Source of the DNA: Pseudomonadota bacterium
Lineage (GTDB): Bacteria > Pseudomonadota > Gammaproteobacteria > Burkholderiales > Gallionellaceae
Direction of reading: 5' to 3'
NCBI GenBank assembly: GCA_021783855.1
Contig: JAJXTL010000102.1
Coordinates: 1-10,448, forward strand
DNA length: 10,448 nt
Within the stretch, counting starts at the first letter, position 1. Each line of letters opens with the position of its first letter. Shown one piece after another: positions 6,891-10,448 of this stretch. The notes under the pieces are model-generated. The model had not been told where the DNA came from. It made no database searches and was given only the letters and a program-made list of their open reading frames with translations. Position numbers and translations under genes: made by a program.

Positions 6891-8474
6891 ATGAATACGA
6901 GAAACCGCCCTGGGCGCAACATTCGCCCGCAGCCTGCAGCAAACCAAGCGCCTTACGGGCTGGGGTCGTATGGCAGCACGCTCCAAGGGCGGCAGCCAGA
7001 GGCATTTGCGACTGCAGCAACGGTGGAACCAAATCCGGCATGTACCATGCAGAACGGACGTTTGTGCCACCACCCGTTGACGAATGAGATGGAGAACCAG
7101 CGTCTGCTCAAGCACGAGAAAACCGTCAAAGAGCGTTTCGCCAATATCATTCCAGTATTGAAGCTTATTGCCGGTTTGCAGCACGAACCCGATTTCAGTG
7201 AACGCGCGCAATCGATTGCAATCAATCAATTGGGCTTTGAGTTGCCCGCGCAGATTTTGGCAGATGCCTGGGTTGCAGGACTGGATATGCGTGCGTTGTA
7301 TGGAGAATGCGTTCTGCGGATGCAGCGTTTGCTGGCAGAGCAGACAAGCCTGGCCAGTCCCCAGCAATGTGATGTGGACCAGTGCGTAGACGAGGCGATG
7401 ACCTTTTTCCTCGACTGCAACTACCACGCGGTCGATATCTCGGCTTGTTCGGATGGTCGGTTGAAGGGTCTAGTGCGCTATATCCTGCGCCTGCCTAACG
7501 GCGCGGTGCGCAGCAAAAAATCCTATGCCGGAGCCATGTTTGATGTAGAAGCCAATATCAAGCGCTGGATCGAGACCGAACTGATGCGCTATCGCGAAGG
7601 TCGTCCGGTGACTGCTGACGCTGGAACGCGCTACCTCAAGATCTCGGTGTATCACTGGAGCAGTTCTGACCCGACCCACGAAGGCTGTGCTGCCCATGCC
7701 AGCAACGAACTTCAGGCGGCTGAGCAAGCCCTGAAACGTCTACGGGAATTCCGGCAAGCAATCGAAAACAGTTTTTGCTGCGGAGCTTCGGTAGACACAC
7801 TTTTAATCGGAGTTGATACCGATACCGACGCCATCAAGGTGCATATACCGGATGCGAACGGAGAAATGAGTCTGTATCGCGTGGTGGACAACATGGACAT
7901 GTATCGCCAGACCGTCAATGACGACAAGAATGGCGCACGCCTCAAAGTGTATCAGGCAATCCAGAACGCCAGCTCCACCACCGGCTGGGGTGCGGGCAAC
8001 GGCGAACCGCATGAAGGTATGCGCCGCCTCATCGCCACGCTGTTGATCAATAACCTGTCGCAAATTGAGTACGTATGCAGCAACTGGGGAGGGCGTTATC
8101 CGGACATTGGTCACGCCGAACGTTTCATCAACGTGGGCGAAGGACTGGAGGAATTCCAGCTGCGCAATCTGGTTTATTTCGCTCATCTGCATACGGTAGA
8201 AGAAGGTGCGCCGGATCTGGATGTGGGAATAAAAATTTTTCGCAAGCTCAACGTGGTGCACGGATTACCGGTACCGGTAGTGATCCACTTGCGCTATGAC
8301 AGCCACGTACCTGGCTGCCGTGAGCGCAAAGTGGAAAGTTGCCGTCGCATCAAAAGAGCAATCGAATCGCGCTACGCCGATCTTGCGCAAAAGGGTTTGC
8401 TGGTGTGCGGCATGATAGTACAGGGCAAACAACCTGGCAGCCCGATTGAATTGATCGAAACGGACGCGGCATAA
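6891..8474 (+). CDS. csoSCA: Carboxysome shell carbonic anhydrase (epsilon/CsoSCA)
   Basis: CsoSCA (formerly CsoS3) is the zinc carbonic anhydrase of the alpha-carboxysome. It turns bicarbonate that enters the shell into CO2 beside Rubisco. The 527-residue length is typical. Zinc ligands C186 (in ACSDGR), H255 (in VYHW) and C266 (in HEGCAAH) and the catalytic pair D188 and R190 line up with C173, H242, C253, D175 and R177 of the Halothiobacillus enzyme at a constant offset of 13. The first 50 or so residues are rich in R, Q, P, N and G and probably disordered; in Halothiobacillus this region binds Rubisco. ATG 6891 has only a weak GAAGAG site (6881-6886), which fits low expression compared with shell proteins. 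It lies 78 bp after csoS2. Confidence 0.96.
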   Translation: MNTRNRPGRNIRPQPAANQAPYGLGSYGSTLQGRQPEAFATAATVEPNPACTMQNGRLCHHPLTNEMENQRLLKHEKTVKERFANIIPVLKLIAGLQHEPDFSERAQSIAINQLGFELPAQILADAWVAGLDMRALYGECVLRMQRLLAEQTSLASPQQCDVDQCVDEAMTFFLDCNYHAVDISACSDGRLKGLVRYILRLPNGAVRSKKSYAGAMFDVEANIKRWIETELMRYREGRPVTADAGTRYLKISVYHWSSSDPTHEGCAAHASNELQAAEQALKRLREFRQAIENSFCCGASVDTLLIGVDTDTDAIKVHIPDANGEMSLYRVVDNMDMYRQTVNDDKNGARLKVYQAIQNASSTTGWGAGNGEPHEGMRRLIATLLINNLSQIEYVCSNWGGRYPDIGHAERFINVGEGLEEFQLRNLVYFAHLHTVEEGAPDLDVGIKIFRKLNVVHGLPVPVVIHLRYDSHVPGCRERKVESCRRIKRAIESRYADLAQKGLLVCGMIVQGKQPGSPIELIETDAA

Positions 8475-8506
8475 GATGCAGCTAAAAATTGGTTTGGGAG
8501 TGAGTG

Positions 8507-8758
8507 ATGAAGATTTGTCAGGTAGAAAAAACGTTGGTTTCGACCAATCGCATCAAGGAATTTGGGCATCGTCCCCTGCTCGTGGTTAGGGAAAAGACAG
8601 GTGGGCCACGTCAAGTAGCTGTGGATGCCGTGGGTTGCGTGCCGGGTGACTGGGTGATCTGCGTCGGTTCTTCCGCCGCACGCGAAGCTGCTGGCGCCAA
8701 GGATTTTCCCAGTGATTTCACCATCGTCGGCATCATCGATCACTGGTCGGAAGGTTGA
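8507..8758 (+). CDS. csoS4A: Carboxysome shell vertex protein CsoS4A (BMC-P pentamer)
   Basis: This 83-residue protein belongs to the CcmL/EutN (BMC-P) family, whose pentamers close the twelve vertices of the icosahedral shell. Typical features are the N-terminal strand MKICQVEKTLVST, the VPGDWVICVGSSAARE stretch (45-60), which holds the turn lining the pentamer pore, and the closing IVGIIDHW (73-80). I chose ATG 8507, since GGGAG (8496-8500) is 6 bases upstream and family members begin M-K-I/V; an in-frame GTG at 8504 would add only one residue. It follows csoSCA by 32 bp and is directly followed by csoS4B. Confidence 0.93.
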   Translation: MKICQVEKTLVSTNRIKEFGHRPLLVVREKTGGPRQVAVDAVGCVPGDWVICVGSSAAREAAGAKDFPSDFTIVGIIDHWSEG

Positions 8759-8759
8759 T

Positions 8760-9017
8760 ATGGAGATCATGCGTGTAGTGTCTGATCTGGTGGCAACGCG
8801 ACGGGCGCCAGGGCTGAAAAATGCATCACTCAGGGTAGTAGAAGATACTCAGGGCAAGCTCAGTGTGGCGTGTGACCCGGTTGGCACACCTCCAGGCAAA
8901 TGGGTAATTACAACAGGCGGCACGGCGGCACGGCTTGCCACCGGGGACAGGGCAACGCTGACAGATCTGACCATCTGCGGAATTATTGATTCATGGGACG
9001 CCGGCAACGGTAAGTAA
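8760..9017 (+). CDS. csoS4B: Carboxysome shell vertex protein CsoS4B (BMC-P pentamer)
   Basis: This second CcmL/EutN-family vertex protein (85 residues) shares the plan of its neighbour, with TPPGKWVITTGGTAARLATGD (43-63) at the pore turn and ICGIIDSW (72-79) near the end. The start at ATG 8760 is one base after the csoS4A stop and its ribosome-binding site GGAAGG (8749-8754) lies inside the csoS4A 3' end, so the two are tightly coupled, fitting their joint role at vertices. An in-frame ATG at 8769 is less well placed. The csoS1 genes follow after 31 bp. Confidence 0.93.
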   Translation: MEIMRVVSDLVATRRAPGLKNASLRVVEDTQGKLSVACDPVGTPPGKWVITTGGTAARLATGDRATLTDLTICGIIDSWDAGNGK

Positions 9018-9048
9018 TGGCTTTAACTTTAATAGAGGAGTAGTGAAA

Positions 9049-9342
9049 ATGGCAAATGTAACTGGAGTGGCATTAGGCATGATCGAAACGCGCGGTTTGG
9101 TACCTGCGATTGAAGCGGCAGATGCGATGACCAAAGCGGCGGAAGTGCGTCTGATAGGTCGTCAATTCGTTGGTGGCGGTTACGTCACCGTGCTGGTGCG
9201 CGGCGAGACTGGTGCAGTCAACGCAGCGGTACGGGCTGGTGCTGATGCGTGCGAACGTGTTGGTGACGGCCTGGTGGCGGCACATATCATCGCCCGTGTG
9301 CATTCCGAGGTAGAGAACATTCTTCCTGTCGCCGTGGCGTAA
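9049..9342 (+). CDS. csoS1: Carboxysome shell hexamer protein, first CsoS1 paralogue (CsoS1C-like by position)
   Basis: This 97-residue BMC-H protein forms hexamers that tile the shell facets. Visible features are K29 and R83 at the hexamer edge, the pore loop F40-V-G-G-G44 and the conserved [11 protein letters not shown] stretch. It differs from the second paralogue at a few N- and C-terminal positions: T5, V7 and I36, and VAVA instead of SASA at the end. ATG 9049 has GAGGAG at 9035-9040. By gene order it matches CsoS1C of Halothiobacillus; the letter assignment is by position only. Confidence 0.95.
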   Translation: MANVTGVALGMIETRGLVPAIEAADAMTKAAEVRLIGRQFVGGGYVTVLVRGETGAVNAAVRAGADACERVGDGLVAAHIIARVHSEVENILPVAVA

Positions 9343-9395
9343 TGAAGTGATAAACAGTCCAAATTAACTGAATCAGGGAAAAGGGAGTAATGAAG

Positions 9396-9689
9396 ATGGC
9401 AAATGTAAGTGGAATTGCACTGGGCATGATCGAAACCCGTGGCCTGGTGCCGGCCATTGAAGCAGCAGATGCGATGACCAAAGCGGCAGAAGTTCGCCTG
9501 GTAGGTCGCCAATTCGTTGGCGGTGGTTACGTCACCGTGCTGGTGCGCGGCGAGACTGGCGCGGTCAACGCGGCGGTGCGGGCTGGTGCCGATGCATGCG
9601 AACGTGTCGGTGACGGTCTGGTGGCAGCACACATCATCGCTCGTGTGCATTCTGAGGTAGAGAATATTTTGCCTAGCGCATCAGCGTAA
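9396..9689 (+). CDS. csoS1A: Carboxysome shell hexamer protein, second CsoS1 paralogue (CsoS1A-like by position)
   Basis: A second 97-residue BMC-H protein, nearly identical to the first and sharing its K29, FVGGG pore loop and R83. I chose ATG 9396, since GGGAG (9383-9387) is 8 bases upstream and all three paralogues then begin MAN; ATG 9390 is only 2 bases from that site and would add M-K. It lies 53 bp after the first copy and 56 bp before the third. Long stretches match the third copy base for base (see findings). It is expected to be a major shell-facet component. Confidence 0.95.
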   Translation: MANVSGIALGMIETRGLVPAIEAADAMTKAAEVRLVGRQFVGGGYVTVLVRGETGAVNAAVRAGADACERVGDGLVAAHIIARVHSEVENILPSASA

Positions 9690-9745
9690 AACAGTCCTGT
9701 CATTATTTATAGCAGCGTATTCAAGCAGAGAAGGAGAACTGAAAA

Positions 9746-10084
9746 ATGGCAAATATAAGCGGAATTGCACTGGGCATGATCGAAACCCGTGGCCTGGTGC
9801 CGGCCATTGAAGCGGCAGATGCGATGACCAAAGCGGCAGAAGTTCGCCTGGTAGGTCGTCAGTTCGTTGGCGGTGGTTACGTCACCGTGCTGGTGCGCGG
9901 CGAGACTGGTGCGGTCAACGCAGCAGTACGAGCTGGTGCTGATGCGTGCGAACGTGTCGGTGACGGTCTGGTGGCAGCGCACATCATTGCCCGTGTGCAC
10001 TCCGAGGTAGAGAGTATTCTACCGAAAGCAGCCGATGCAGGTGACAGCGGGCTGGATGGCGTGGTTAGTCAGTCCATAAACTAA
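9746..10084 (+). CDS. csoS1B: Carboxysome shell hexamer protein with C-terminal extension (CsoS1B-like)
   Basis: This third BMC-H protein (112 residues) follows its sisters through ESILP, then carries a C-terminal extension of about 15 residues rich in A, D, G and S ([19 protein letters not shown] overall). The CsoS1B of Halothiobacillus is likewise the last of the three genes and has a short C-terminal extension, so the assignment is fairly firm. The extension may point to one face of the hexamer. ATG 9746 has AAGGAG (9731-9736) upstream. Confidence 0.94.
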   Translation: MANISGIALGMIETRGLVPAIEAADAMTKAAEVRLVGRQFVGGGYVTVLVRGETGAVNAAVRAGADACERVGDGLVAAHIIARVHSEVESILPKAADAGDSGLDGVVSQSIN

Positions 10085-10091
10085 TGCAGGC

Positions 10092-10448
10092 ATGGTTATG
10101 GCGATCGATCCGAGATTGACGGGCTATCTAGCGCGTGCACTCAGCCATGAGATGACGGCGGTGCAGCAGTACCTTGCCCAGGCCAGCTTGACCGAGATGT
10201 GGATGCGTAGGGAACCACTGATCTATTCCCACATGGCCACGACGGTGGCCTGGCGGGATGAAATGCAAGGCGTGACGCGCCGTCAAGGGTTATTCTCCTT
10301 GACCAGCGGCACAACGCGGCAGTTCGCCCGCCAAGCCCCGTCCCATACGGGTTGCGGCCAAATCGGGTGCTCGCTTCCTTGTACGGCTTGGTGTCAAAGT
10401 CCCGGCTACGACCTGCGCCGTACGTGTCGCGATCTTCCCGATTTGACC
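10092..10448 (+). pseudogene. Bacterioferritin-like gene, apparently interrupted after about 37 codons
   Basis: Eight bases after the csoS1B stop, ATG 10092 opens a frame that begins MVMAIDPRLTGYLARALSHE followed by MTAVQQYLAQASLTEMW. This resembles helix A of the bacterioferritin-like protein encoded just after csoS1B in other alpha-carboxysome operons, including an E (residue 20) and H (19) pair and the AVQQY motif. After W37 (codon 10200-10202) the resemblance stops, and the frame runs on through Arg- and Cys-rich residues that look like chance translation. A start of homology with an abrupt end fits insertion or rearrangement at about 10203-10210. The frame is open to the window edge, so the true end is unknown. 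A novel C-terminus instead of a break is possible but less likely. Confidence 0.55.
10211..10448. mobile_element. Possible left end of an insertion sequence (runs off the right edge)
   Basis: Where ferritin similarity ends, GGAACCACTGATCTATTCCC (10211-10230) resembles the terminal inverted repeats of IS5-type elements, which commonly begin GGAACC-x-CTGA. I recall this only as a family pattern, not as a match to a named element. No frame on either strand of the remaining 238 bases looks like a transposase, and the second end is outside the window, so neither target duplication nor element identity can be checked. The segment could be some other rearranged DNA. Confidence 0.3.

Noticed and set aside
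9180..9650. A 156-codon minus-strand frame across the first two csoS1 genes
   Set aside because: It crosses two nearly identical genes on the other strand and repeats the same antisense residues; it is an effect of the duplication.

Overview
The window holds the core of an alpha-carboxysome (cso) operon on the + strand, in the order cbbL, cbbS, csoS2, csoSCA, csoS4A, csoS4B, then three csoS1-type hexamer genes, followed by the start of a bacterioferritin-like gene that appears broken near the right edge. This layout is known from chemolithoautotrophic proteobacteria such as Halothiobacillus, Thiobacillus and Nitrosomonas. The form IA Rubisco sequence and moderate base composition suggest a beta- or gammaproteobacterial sulfur, iron or ammonia oxidiser. 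The species cannot be read from the window.

Layout. Positions 1-85 carry the last codons of an unidentified gene. Positions 197-754 encode a six-helix HdeD/DUF308 membrane protein and 816-2306 an MFS transporter of the sugar/phosphate-porter type. These two genes sit between two inverted copies of a 48-bp repeat (106-153 and 2427-2474). Next to the right copy is a GC-rich hairpin that resembles an IS200/IS605-type end. The rest of the 424-bp intergenic region (2307-2730) includes a 55-bp tract that is almost pure A/T and contains a LysR-type dyad, a plausible CbbR control region for the carboxysome operon.

How the genes work together. CbbL and CbbS form Rubisco. The disordered repeat protein CsoS2 ties Rubisco to the shell. 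CsoSCA, the shell-associated carbonic anhydrase, makes CO2 from bicarbonate inside the compartment. The three CsoS1 proteins tile the shell facets as hexamers and CsoS4A/B cap the vertices as pentamers. All genes point the same way with gaps of 1-92 bp, and I see no internal terminator, so one transcript is likely; the strong Shine-Dalgarno sequences before each csoS1 gene fit high shell-protein demand.

Unusual points. There are short tandem triplications starting at the stop codons of cbbS and csoS2, the latter creating a possible 22-codon coupling ORF. The csoS1 paralogues show a mosaic pattern suggesting gene conversion. CsoS2 is compact, with five M repeats and no cysteine after residue 472. 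The ferritin-like gene loses its family resemblance after about 37 codons, next to a possible insertion-sequence end. The operon is a known system; I see no clearly undescribed one here.
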